A DNA stretch of 64,000 nucleotides, from contig CAWETB010000015.1 in the NCBI GenBank assembly GCA_963811885.1, forward strand, positions 930,001 to 994,000, in the 5' to 3' direction. Source of the stretch: Gaiellasilicea sp963811885. Lineage in GTDB: Bacteria > Actinomycetota > Thermoleophilia > Gaiellales > Gaiellaceae. A program made the translations under genes and the position numbers. Below, in pieces: positions 18,604 through 26,136 of the stretch (position 1 is its first letter; each line of letters begins with the position of its first letter). Under the pieces are notes generated by a model. It had not been told where the DNA came from and ran no database searches. It saw only the letters and a list, made by a program, of their open reading frames with translations.

Positions 18604-18764
18604 GACCTGGGACCTACCCCGAATCGGCTACCGTCCCGACCCCCCGCCGGGGACAGCCGCAACGCCGTTCCGGGGATTCAGCCGTCGTCAACTCTCATCA
18701 ACACTGGCGACGTCGTCATGTGCGGGGGTGCACATGTTCACTCAGCCGCCAAGGGGGACACACC
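18604..18764 (+). promoter_or_regulatory. Intergenic leader with a 7-bp hairpin before the repeat protein
   Basis: This stretch between trpA and the small repeat protein has no open frame. It contains several GC-rich complementary segments (for example around 18640-18680) and a perfect inverted repeat CATGTGC/GCACATG at 18717-18736 with a 6-nt loop, ending about 28 nt before the start codon and close to the AAGGGGGA ribosome-binding site at 18750-18757. It could be a structured 5' untranslated region or an operator. I cannot assign it to a known riboswitch class by eye. Confidence 0.35.
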
Positions 18765-19007
18765 ATGGGAAAGATCGAGCCGCTGGCTCCGTCGAAGCGC
18801 GTCAGGATCGTTCTGTGCTCGGCCGCGTTCGCAATCGCCGCGATCGTGCCGACCGCAGGGTTCGCAGCCGACTGGTCGTCCGGTGTCACGAAGCCGGCCG
18901 CCGACTGGTCGTCGAGCAAGATCGCGCCGAAGGCCGACTGGTCGTCCGGCCGGATCGCTCCGAAGGCCGACTGGAGCTCTCGTTACAAGGCGAGCGCGCT
19001 CCGCTAG
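18765..19007 (+). CDS. Small secreted protein with four ADWSS repeats
   Basis: The 80-residue protein starts at ATG 18765 behind AAGGGGGACACACC. Residues 1-34 form a Sec signal peptide (basic MGKIEPLAPSKRVR, hydrophobic IVLCSAAFAIAAIVPTA, cleavage near GFA/AD). The mature part is four 11-residue units, each beginning ADWSS (ADWSSGVTKPA, ADWSSSKIAPK, ADWSSGRIAPK, then ADWSSRYKASALR). It carries a net positive charge, one Trp per repeat and no Cys. I do not recognise the family. A surface or matrix peptide, or a peptide binding cell-wall polymers, is conceivable but unproven. A strong hairpin follows the gene. Confidence 0.75.
   Translation: MGKIEPLAPSKRVRIVLCSAAFAIAAIVPTAGFAADWSSGVTKPAADWSSSKIAPKADWSSGRIAPKADWSSRYKASALR
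18867..18998 (+). repeat. Four tandem 33-bp coding repeats
   Basis: The sequence GCCGACTGGTCGTC starts at 18867, 18900 and 18933 and recurs as GCCGACTGGAGCTC at 18966, an exact 33-bp (11-codon) period. The last unit has drifted. The repeats encode the ADWSS units of the small secreted protein. Confidence 0.9.
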
Positions 19008-19051
19008 GACCGCAGCCGAGCGGGAAAGCTCGACTACCCGCATCGAAATAG

Positions 19052-19082
19052 GCGGCGGTACCCCACTTGGGGGTACCGCCGC
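19052..19082 (+). terminator. 13-bp hairpin terminator after the repeat protein
   Basis: The arms GCGGCGGTACCCC and GGGGTACCGCCGC pair perfectly around the loop ACTTG, 45 nt after the stop codon. No T-tract follows, as is common in high-GC actinobacteria. It separates the small secreted protein from the hybrid kinase. Confidence 0.7.
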
Positions 19083-19138
19083 GCTCGCTCCGCTGCCGAT
19101 TGTCAGGTGAGGGCTACCTTGACGAGGTGCGGCAGCAG

Positions 19139-21370
19139 ATGAACGGTCCCGCAGTGGCGGAGCAGGCAGGTTGGCAGACCAGGCGCGTTGGCCGACTGCC
19201 GGCTTCAGCGTCCGCCTACGCCGCTCTGATCGAGGTCCTGGCCGCCGTCGCCGCGGTGGCAGCCCTGAGCGACGGCATCCCCGCCGGCTACGAGTGGTGG
19301 CGCGCCGCGCTGCTGCTGCCACTCGCGGCGGTCGCACCGATGTTCCGGGTCGCAGTCGGCCGTAATCACAGCCTCCACGCCGCGCCGGCATTCGTCGTCG
19401 CAGGCACGCTCGTGCTCCCGCCGGCACTGCTCGTCCCACTCGTGCTCGTGATGCTCGTCCCGCAGTGGCTCCGCGACCGCTACGCCTGGTACATCGGCCT
19501 CTTCAACGTCGCCAACTACATGTTGAGCACGCTCGCCGCGTGGGCCGCGGTCGACCTCGTCCGCACCGACACCGACCTCGGCTTCGCCGCCGCCGGTCTC
19601 GCAGCGGCAGTCGTCTTCGTCGCCGTCAACCACCTGCTGCTGGCGGTGATGCTGCGCCTCGGCCGCGGCCACAGCTTCCGGCAGAGCGGCCTCTTCTCCG
19701 CCACCGGTCTCACGATGGAGCTCGTGCTCGCGGCGCTCGGGATCGCCATCGGCGCGTCCGTGCTCTTCAACCCCTGGATCCTGCCGGTCCTGATCGCACC
19801 GCTCGCCCTCGCCCACCGCTCGCTCTCGACCGTGGCGCTGCTGCGCGAGAGCGAGGAGCGTTCCCGGACGATGTTCGCCGCGGCGCCCACCGCGATCATG
19901 CTCTTCGACCGCACGGGCAAGATCCTCTCCGCCAACCGCTCGGCGGAGTCGCTGTTCGGCTATTCCGAGCAGGAGATGATCGGCAGGCTGCCGACGACGT
20001 TCCGGCACCCCGACGACGCCGATCACGGCGACGAGGCGTTCGGCCAGCTGATCCGGGGCGAGCGGGACTCGTACCGCCGCGAAGCGAGCTTCGTGACCAA
20101 GTCGGGCGCGACGGTCGTCGCCCACCTCGCCACTGCACTCGTCCGCGACGCGGACGGCAAGCCCGCCTACGTGATCGGGATGGCCGAGGACGTGACCGAG
20201 CAGCGCCAGCTCGAGGAGCAGCTGCGTCAGAGCCAGAAGCTCGAGGCGATCGGCCGGCTCGCCGGCGGCGTCGCCCACGACTTCAACAACATGCTGACCG
20301 CGATCGGCGGCTACACGGCGCTCGCGCTCGAGCAGGCGGAGACCGGCTCGACGCTCCGCGGTGATCTCGACGAGATCCGCAAGGCCACCGACCGAGCAGC
20401 GCTGCTGACGCGCCAGCTGCTCGCCTTCAGCCGCAAGCAGGTGCTGATGCCCGAGCTGCTCAACCTGAACGACGTCGTGCTCGAGCTCGAGGCGATGCTG
20501 CGGCCACTGCTCGGCGAGGACGTCACCCTGACGATGCAGCTCGACCCGGGTCTCGGCCCGATCGAGGCCGACCCCGGGCAGCTCCACCAGGTCGTGATGA
20601 ACCTCGTCGTCAACGCGAGCGACGCGATGCCGAACGGCGGCGGGATCACGATCGCGACGGCGAACTGCGACGTCGGCGAGAACGACGACTCGATCGAGCC
20701 CGGCCACTACGTGACCCTGGCCGTGCGCGACACCGGCGAGGGGATCGACGAGCAGACGCTCCGCCAGATCTTCGAGCCGTTCTTCACGACCAAGGAGGCC
20801 GGCAAGGGGACCGGACTCGGGCTCGCCACGGTCTACGGCATCGTCAAGCAGAGCGGTGGCTATGTCGCCGTCGAGAGCGAGCTCGGCATCGGCTCCGCCT
20901 TCACGATCTACCTGCGCCGCGCCGACGGGCTCGTCCAGCAGCCGGTCGAGCCCGAGCCTGCACCGGTCGTCGCCGAGCCCGTCGTCGTGGCCGCGACGGC
21001 GTCGACGCGGGTGCTCGTCGTCGAGGACGAGGACGTGATCCGCGGCCTGGTCGACCAGGTGCTGCGCGGCGAGGGCTACGAGGTGCTGCTCGCGGCGGAC
21101 GGGGACGAGGCGATCGCGCTGGCCGGCAGCAACCGCGTCGACGTGCTCCTGACCGACCTGACCATGCCGGGAATCGGCGGGCACGAGCTCGCCGACCGGC
21201 TGCGCGCGGGCGCGCCGGCGCTGAAGGTGCTGTTCATGTCCGGCTTCGCCGAGGGGAACGACTTCTCGACGAGCGCCCTGCCCCCGGCGACCGCGTTCCT
21301 GGAGAAGCCGTTCACCTTCACGATGCTGAGCGAGCGGATGCGCGAGCTGGTCACGCCGAGTTCGACCTAG
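19139..21370 (+). CDS. Membrane PAS hybrid histidine kinase with C-terminal receiver
   Basis: 743 residues. Residues about 20-235 hold six or seven transmembrane helices of a MASE-like sensor (for example VLVMLVPQWLRDRYAWYIGL at a loop). A PAS domain follows (about 245-365; TMFAAAPTAIMLFDRTGKIL, GMAEDVTEQRQLEEQL). Then come HisKA with His380 in GGVAHDFNNMLTAIGGY and an HATPase domain with NLVVNASDAMPNGG, DTGEGIDEQ, FEPFFTTK and GTGLGLATVYGIVKQSGG. After an acidic Pro/Val linker the receiver has Asp673 in DVLLTDLTMPG. This BaeS/NtrB-like architecture usually passes phosphate onward, but no partner is adjacent. ATG 19139 is used; an in-frame GTG at 19127 is equally possible. Confidence 0.92.
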   Translation: MNGPAVAEQAGWQTRRVGRLPASASAYAALIEVLAAVAAVAALSDGIPAGYEWWRAALLLPLAAVAPMFRVAVGRNHSLHAAPAFVVAGTLVLPPALLVPLVLVMLVPQWLRDRYAWYIGLFNVANYMLSTLAAWAAVDLVRTDTDLGFAAAGLAAAVVFVAVNHLLLAVMLRLGRGHSFRQSGLFSATGLTMELVLAALGIAIGASVLFNPWILPVLIAPLALAHRSLSTVALLRESEERSRTMFAAAPTAIMLFDRTGKILSANRSAESLFGYSEQEMIGRLPTTFRHPDDADHGDEAFGQLIRGERDSYRREASFVTKSGATVVAHLATALVRDADGKPAYVIGMAEDVTEQRQLEEQLRQSQKLEAIGRLAGGVAHDFNNMLTAIGGYTALALEQAETGSTLRGDLDEIRKATDRAALLTRQLLAFSRKQVLMPELLNLNDVVLELEAMLRPLLGEDVTLTMQLDPGLGPIEADPGQLHQVVMNLVVNASDAMPNGGGITIATANCDVGENDDSIEPGHYVTLAVRDTGEGIDEQTLRQIFEPFFTTKEAGKGTGLGLATVYGIVKQSGGYVAVESELGIGSAFTIYLRRADGLVQQPVEPEPAPVVAEPVVVAATASTRVLVVEDEDVIRGLVDQVLRGEGYEVLLAADGDEAIALAGSNRVDVLLTDLTMPGIGGHELADRLRAGAPALKVLFMSGFAEGNDFSTSALPPATAFLEKPFTFTMLSERMRELVTPSST

Positions 21371-21390
21371 AGTTTACTCTAACTAAACTC
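21368..21390. promoter_or_regulatory. AT-rich overlapping inverted repeats upstream of the peptide-binding protein
   Basis: Two nested symmetries share this 23-bp island: TAGAGT-TT-ACTCTA (21368-21381) and GAGTTTA-N7-TAAACTC (21370-21376 and 21384-21390). It begins at the kinase stop codon and lies 72 nt upstream of the binding-protein start. The low GC stands out in this genome and suggests a promoter/operator. Confidence 0.5.
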
Positions 21391-21461
21391 AGGTTCGACC
21401 GTCTTATGCCCTGAAGGGACACGGCCGCCGCCGGCGGCCCGCGACCGAAAGGGATAGTCCG

Positions 21462-23118
21462 ATGCAGAAGAAGCTTCTGCCTGCGCTCGCCGCCACGGTG
21501 ATCGGGGCAAGCCTGCTCGTCGGCGCGGCGTTCGCAGGCTCCGCCTCGAGCGCAGGCCCGGCCAAGGCCGGCGGCTCGGAGGCGAAGCGCGGCGGCACGC
21601 TGCGCATCAACCTCTCCACCACCGACTTCGAGTACCTCGACCCGGCGCTCTCCTACGAGGCGCCCGGCTGGCAGGTGCTCTACATGACGAACCTGATGCT
21701 TCTGAACTATCCGGACAAGCCGGCGCCGGAAGGCTCGCGGCTCGTCCCGGATGCGGCGACCGGATTCCCGCGCGTCTCCCGCGACGGCCGCACGTACACG
21801 TTCACGATCAGGTCCGGCCTCCGCTTCAGCGACGGCTCGGCGGTGACCGCGGCGGCGTTCAAGCGCGCCTTCGAGCGGGCGGCGAGCCAGCAGCAGGGCT
21901 CGCCCGCGATCGCGTTCATGCACGACGTCGTCGGCGCCGACGAGCGGAACGAGGGCAAGGCGGGCGCCGTGACCGGCGTCGGCGCGAAGGGCCAGGTCCT
22001 GACGATCCGGCTGAAGCGGGCGAACCCGACCTTCCTGGCCGAGATCGCGATGCCGTTCTTCGCGGCCGTGAAGCCGAGCATGGCGATCGACAGCCACGGC
22101 ATCAGCGTCTATCCCTCCGCCGGCCCGTATCGGATCGCCAGCCGCACGGTCGGGAGCCAGGTCGTGCTGGAGCGGAACACCTTCTACAAGGGCAGCCGGC
22201 CCGCGAACCCGGACCGGATCGTGATCTCGACGAACACGGACGTGAACCAGAGCCTGCTCCAGGTGCGCGCCGGCCAGATCGACTACGACCAGTTCGGCCT
22301 GCCGCCGACGGCGCACGACGACCTCTCGCGCCAGTACGGCGTCAAGAAGGGCGGCGCCGGCCGGTACTTCGTCAACACCGGCATCAACACGACCTACCTG
22401 GCGCTGAACGCCTCGCGGCCCGCGCTCGGCAAGGTCAGCCTGCGCAAGGCGATCAACCACGCGATCGACCGGCCGTCGCTGCTCCGGGTCGCCGGCAAGT
22501 ACGCCGGCAAGCGGACCGACCAGATCCTGCCGCCGAACATGCAGGGGTTCCGCGACGCGAATCTCTACCCGATCAAGGGCGCCGAACCCCGCCCGGGGCC
22601 GCGCGCTCGCGAACGGGGCGAAGGACGAGATCACGCTCCTCTACACGACGAGCCCGATTTCGGTCGCCCGCGCGCAGATCCTCAAGTTCAACCTCGAGCA
22701 GATCGGACTCAGCGTGACGCTGAAGCCGCAGCCGTTCGCCGTCGCACTCCGCACGGCCGGCACCCGCGGCTCCGACTTCGACGCGTTCCTGATCGCCTGG
22801 TTCGCCGACTACCCCGACCCGTTCGACTTCATCAACGTGCTGCTCGACGGGCAGAACATCCAGGCGGCGAACAACTCGAACTACTCGTACCTGAGCAGCC
22901 CCAAGTACAACAAGATGATGACCGACGCCTCGAAGCTCTCCGGCGGGGCCCGCTACGACGCGTACGGGAAGCTCGACGTCGACATGATGCGGAACGCCGC
23001 TCCGTGGGCGCCGCTTTCGAACGGCAACGTGCGCGAGTTCATCTCCTCGCGCGTGACGAACTACCTGTTCCACCCGGTCTACGGCGGCGCGATCATGAAC
23101 GCGCTCGCGCTGCGCTAA
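21462..23118 (+). CDS. Peptide/nickel-type ABC substrate-binding protein (SBP_bac_5), frameshifted
   Basis: Signal peptide MQKKLLPALAATVIGASLLVGAAFA, then the family 5 signature RGGTLRINLSTTDFEYLDPAL, RLVPDAATGFPRVSRDGRTYTFTIR-type strands, and FSDGSAVTAAAFKRAFERA. The frame breaks at about 22583-22590 in GAACCCC: removing one base gives GADPARGRALANGAKDEITL and continues into the 22714 frame, which ends at 23118 (LFHPVYGGAIMNALALR). The whole protein would be about 551 residues, normal for the family. No permease or ATPase gene is adjacent, so it is an orphan. There is no lipobox Cys, unusual for a Gram-positive binding protein. The break is probably a consensus error; a real pseudogene cannot be excluded. 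Confidence 0.85.
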
Positions 23119-23128
23119 GCCGTCGCAT

Positions 23129-23160
23129 GGGACGGGATCCGCAAGAGCGGATCCCGTCCC
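23129..23160 (+). terminator. 13-bp perfect hairpin terminator
   Basis: GGGACGGGATCCG and CGGATCCCGTCCC pair around the loop CAAGAG, 10 nt after the binding-protein stop. It is a strong stem with no T-run and very probably ends that transcript. Confidence 0.75.
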
Positions 23161-23211
23161 GCGCAAACCCCTGAAGGGTCGCTTCGCTCCCGGCTTGGCT
23201 TCACCAGCGCA

Positions 23212-23253
23212 CTGGAGCGGGGGTCGGCTCGCTGGCCCCCGCCCCCGCTCCAG
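23212..23253. repeat. 12-bp inverted repeat before the AlgH gene
   Basis: CTGGAGCGGGGG (23212-23223) and CCCCCGCTCCAG (23242-23253) pair around an 18-nt GC-rich spacer; flanking GCGC/GCGC letters extend it with a bulge. It ends 17 nt before the AlgH start, too close to be an ordinary upstream terminator, so it may be a leader hairpin or a dispersed palindrome. Confidence 0.6.
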
Positions 23254-23270
23254 CGCGTTACCTTTCGGCG

Positions 23271-23801
23271 ATGAGCGAGACGCTGCGCGGGCAGCTGCTG
23301 GTGGCGGCACCGATCCTCAGCGACCCGAACTTCCACCGCACGGTCGTGCTGATCGCCGAGCACGGCGACGAGGGGGCGATGGGCCTCGTCCTCAACCGGC
23401 CGACGGACACCTCCGTCGGCGACGCGCTCCCGGAGCTGTCGCCGATCGCCGGCGAGGAGGAGCCGGTGTTCGTGGGCGGCCCCGTCTCGACCGGCTCGGT
23501 GCTCGCGGTTGCAGAGCTCGACGACCCCGACGACGCGTCCGAGCTCCTCTTCGGCGCCGTCGGGTTCGTCCAGGAGCCGGACATTCCGGTCCTGCGCGGG
23601 CGCGTCTTCGTCGGGTACGCGGGCTGGAGCGCGGGCCAGCTCGAGAGCGAGCTCGAGGAGGAGTCGTGGCTCGTCCTCCCCGCCGAGCCGGACGACCTCT
23701 TCAGCGACGATCCCGACGGGCTCTGGAGCGCGGTGCTCCGGCGTCAGGGCGGCCCGTACGCGCTGCTCTCGCTGATGCCGCCGGATCCGTCCTTGAACTG
23801 A
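23271..23801 (+). CDS. YqgE/AlgH family protein (UPF0301)
   Basis: The 176-residue protein carries the family hallmarks: RGQLLVAAPILSDPNFHRTV, EGAMGLVLNRPT, PVFVGGPV, RVFVGYAGWSAGQLESEL and SWLVLPA. The family is conserved and its biochemical role is unsettled; AlgH was linked to alginate regulation in Pseudomonas. It stands alone between two hairpins and a small membrane gene. The ATG at 23271 begins the canonical N-terminus. Confidence 0.93.
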   Translation: MSETLRGQLLVAAPILSDPNFHRTVVLIAEHGDEGAMGLVLNRPTDTSVGDALPELSPIAGEEEPVFVGGPVSTGSVLAVAELDDPDDASELLFGAVGFVQEPDIPVLRGRVFVGYAGWSAGQLESELEEESWLVLPAEPDDLFSDDPDGLWSAVLRRQGGPYALLSLMPPDPSLN

Positions 23802-23868
23802 CTGCCTTGACGCGATCTTGACCGCGGCGTGATTGACTCACCGTGGGCACCCGAGTGGAAGGAGGCCC

Positions 23869-24108
23869 ATGGAAGAGGCACCGAAGACACGTCGTTACCC
23901 GCTGTTCGTCGCACTCGCAGGAGTGATCCTGCTGGCGGCGATCTGGGCGACGATGGCGCTCGCGGGAGGCTCCTCACCGGCTGCGAAGCCGGCGGCGAAG
24001 GCTCCGGCGGCCAAGACCCAGTTCTCGAAGGCACAGGGCGGGCACGCCGGCAAGTCCGGCGGCCACGACTGTCCCTTCAAGGACCAGGGGGCGTCGAACG
24101 ACCTCTGA
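23869..24108 (+). CDS. Small single-pass membrane protein, Lys/Ala/Pro-rich tail
   Basis: 79 residues from ATG 23869, behind GGAGG. MEEAPKTRRYP is followed by one helix (LFVALAGVILLAAIWATMALA), then an extracellular low-complexity stretch (AAKPAAKAPAAKT) and a His/Gly/Cys tail (GGHAGKSGGHDCPFKDQ). It could be a cell-wall-penetrating tether; the single Cys and His residues might bind metal or haem. No family is recognised. A hairpin terminator follows. Confidence 0.65.
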   Translation: MEEAPKTRRYPLFVALAGVILLAAIWATMALAGGSSPAAKPAAKAPAAKTQFSKAQGGHAGKSGGHDCPFKDQGASNDL

Positions 24109-24115
24109 CCGGCGG

Positions 24116-24135
24116 GGCCCGGCTACGGCCGGGCC
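24116..24135 (+). terminator. 8-bp GC hairpin with short T-containing tail
   Basis: GGCCCGGC and GCCGGGCC pair around TACG, 8 nt after the small membrane protein stop, followed by TCGTTCT. It is the best rho-independent-like terminator in this part. Confidence 0.65.
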
Positions 24136-24188
24136 TCGTTCTACCCGAGCGGCGCCGGCCCGACGTTCTCGCCTCGTTCGCCGTGGGT

Positions 24189-24929
24189 ATGGTCGTTCGC
24201 GTGTTCGACCACGTCACGATCCGCGCCTCAGATCGCCCTGCGTCGGAGCGCTTCTACGAGACCGTCCTGCGGGCGCTCGAGATCGAGCAGACGCACAGCG
24301 GCGAGCACTTCGCCGAGTGGGACGACTTCTCGCTCGCGGCGGCGGACGAGGAGAGCCCGGTGACCCGTCGGCTGCACATCGGCTTCGCGGCGCCGTCGCG
24401 GGAGCACGTCGACGAGTTCTGGCGGACGGGGACGGCCGCCGGCTACGAGAGCGACGGCGAGCCCGGCCCGCGGCCGCAGTACAGCGACGACTACTACGGC
24501 GCCTTCCTCCTCGATCCGGACGGGAACAGCATCGAGGCCGTCCACCACGGCTCGCTCCGGAACGGCGGCAACGTCGACCACCTCTGGATCCGCGTCACCG
24601 ACGTCGAGGCGGCGACGCAGTTCTACGAGACGGTCGGGCCGGCCGCGGGCTTCCGGGTGGGCAGCGAGCTCGCCGACCGGACGAACTTCGCGTGCATCAG
24701 CGGCTCCTTCTCGGTGGTCGCAGGAGCCGAGCCCTCGGAGAACGTCCACCTCGCGTTCGCCTCGACGGACGACGAGACCGTCGACCGCTTCCACCGCGAC
24801 GCGACCGCGGCCGGCTACCGCGACAACGGCGCTCCCGGCGAGCGTGCCGGCTACCACGAGGGCTACTACGCAGCGTTCGTGCTCGACCCGGACGGCAACA
24901 ACGTCGAGGTGGTGAACCACAACCGGTGA
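24189..24929 (+). CDS. Two-domain VOC (glyoxalase/bleomycin-resistance fold) protein
   Basis: 246 residues with two VOC modules in tandem. The first begins VFDHVTIRASDRPASERFYE and closes GAFLLDPDGNSIEAVHHG; the second begins VDHLWIRVTDVEAATQFYE and closes AAFVLDPDGNNVEVVNHN. Each contains the terminal Glu used as a metal ligand and an N-terminal His. The family includes glyoxalase I, dioxygenases and drug-binding proteins; the substrate is unknown. ATG 24189 is used (GTG 24201 is an alternative). The stop overlaps the next small gene as GTGA. Confidence 0.85.
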   Translation: MVVRVFDHVTIRASDRPASERFYETVLRALEIEQTHSGEHFAEWDDFSLAAADEESPVTRRLHIGFAAPSREHVDEFWRTGTAAGYESDGEPGPRPQYSDDYYGAFLLDPDGNSIEAVHHGSLRNGGNVDHLWIRVTDVEAATQFYETVGPAAGFRVGSELADRTNFACISGSFSVVAGAEPSENVHLAFASTDDETVDRFHRDATAAGYRDNGAPGERAGYHEGYYAAFVLDPDGNNVEVVNHNR

Positions 24930-25117
24930 CCAAGCGCGAAGACGCGGCGAAACGGCGCGGCGAGCGCGAGCGTCAGACCGGGCTCGATCCCGAGGACGAG
25001 GCCGCCCGCTGGCTGGACGACCACGACCCGCCGGCGCCGCCGCCCGAGTCGAAGTCCAAGTTCAAGTCGACGGAGTTGCACCGCTGGCGGCAGAAGCAGC
25101 AGCGCGGCGGCGGCTGA
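24926..25117 (+). CDS. Small charged protein, unknown function
   Basis: 63 residues from GTG 24926, coupled to the VOC gene by a GTGA overlap. The sequence is highly charged: KREDAAKRRGERERQTGLDP, then DEAARWLDDHDPPAPPP, ending in a basic helix ELHRWRQKQQRGGG. No membrane segment is present. It overlaps the convergent LLM oxidoreductase by 56 nt. The coupling argues for a real gene; the composition leaves some doubt. Confidence 0.5.
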   Translation: MTKREDAAKRRGERERQTGLDPEDEAARWLDDHDPPAPPPESKSKFKSTELHRWRQKQQRGGG

Positions 25118-26081
25118 CCTCCTCGCGCACGATCGGCGCCACCTTCGTCCCGAAGAGCTCGATCGCCTTCAGCGTCTTCTCGTGCGGGAGCGAGCCGACC
25201 GTGAACTGGATCAGGAAGCGCTCGTGGTCGAACAGCTCGTGCTGGTAGAGGATCTTCGCCGCCACCTCGTCCGGGTCGCCGACCACCGTCGCGCCGCGAA
25301 GCGTCCGGCCCGCGTCGTAGTCCTGCCGCTCGAGCGGCCGCCAGCCGCGCTCGGCGCCGATCCGGTCCATCATCGTCTTCAGCGGCACGAAGTAGTCCTC
25401 GGCCGCCTGCTCGGAGCTCTCGCCGACGAAGCCGTGGGAGTTGATGCTGAGCGGCGGCGGCGGATCGTGGCCGTGCTCGATCGCGGCGCGCCGGTGGATC
25501 TCGGCGAAGGGGACGAACCGCTCCGGCAGCCCGCCGATGATCGCGAGCGCCATCGGCAGCCCGAGCGCGCCGGCACGGTACGCCGACTCGGGCGTGCCGC
25601 CGACGGCGACCCAGATCGGCAGCGGCTCCTGCACGGGCCGCGGGTAGACGCCCTGAGCACCTCCTCCCGCAGCTGCAGCAGACGGCACGAGCTTCTCCTC
25701 GAACAGCCGGTCGTAGTCGGCCAGGTCGTAGCCGAACAGCGGGAACGACTCGATGAACGAGCCGCGGCCGACCATGATCTCGGCACGGCCGCCCGAGAGC
25801 AGGTCGACCGTCGCGAACTGCTGGAAGACGCGGATCGGATCGTCGGAGCTGAGCACGTTGACGGCGCTCGTGAGCCGGATCTGCTTCGTCCGGACCGCGG
25901 CAGCCGCGAGCACGGTCGCCGGGGACGAGACGGCGAAGTCCGGTCGATGGTGCTCCCCGACACCGAAGACGTCGAGCCCCACCTCGTCGGCGAGCTCGAT
26001 CTCCTCGATCAGGTTCCGCAGCCGCTGCTCGGGATCGAGCCCGGACGTCAGCTCAGCGAAGGTGTAGACCCCGAGCTCCAC
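25062..26081 (-). CDS. LLM-class flavin-dependent oxidoreductase with a local lesion
   Basis: The 339-residue protein has the luciferase-like TIM barrel of flavin/F420 monooxygenases: VELGVYTFAELTSGLDPEQR, FGVGEHHRPDFAVSSPA, LTSAVNVLSSDDPIRVFQQF, LLSGGRAEIMVGRGSFIESF and YPRPVQEPLPIWVAVGGTPE. Between FEEKL and GVYPRP the expected segment (LLxLRxx...VTWSG...) is replaced by VPSAAAAGGGAQ. Another frame of the same DNA (about 25660-25683) reads LLQLREEVL, so a frameshift plus a deletion of roughly 35-40 nt have cancelled out. The activity of the encoded protein is uncertain. GTG start at 26081, divergent from the next gene. Confidence 0.85.
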   Translation of the reverse strand: MELGVYTFAELTSGLDPEQRLRNLIEEIELADEVGLDVFGVGEHHRPDFAVSSPATVLAAAAVRTKQIRLTSAVNVLSSDDPIRVFQQFATVDLLSGGRAEIMVGRGSFIESFPLFGYDLADYDRLFEEKLVPSAAAAGGGAQGVYPRPVQEPLPIWVAVGGTPESAYRAGALGLPMALAIIGGLPERFVPFAEIHRRAAIEHGHDPPPPLSINSHGFVGESSEQAAEDYFVPLKTMMDRIGAERGWRPLERQDYDAGRTLRGATVVGDPDEVAAKILYQHELFDHERFLIQFTVGSLPHEKTLKAIELFGTKVAPIVREEVSRRRAAASAASGATPST

Positions 26082-26136
26082 GTCCGCATCGTCGCAGTTC
26101 GCCGCGCCTGTCCGACGCGGGCGGCACCATCGACCC

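Noticed and set aside
21423..21439. GGCCGCC-GCC-GGCGGCC hairpin as terminator of the hybrid kinase
   Set aside because: It lies just upstream of the binding-protein ribosome-binding site; a 7-bp GC stem of this type occurs often by chance at this GC content.
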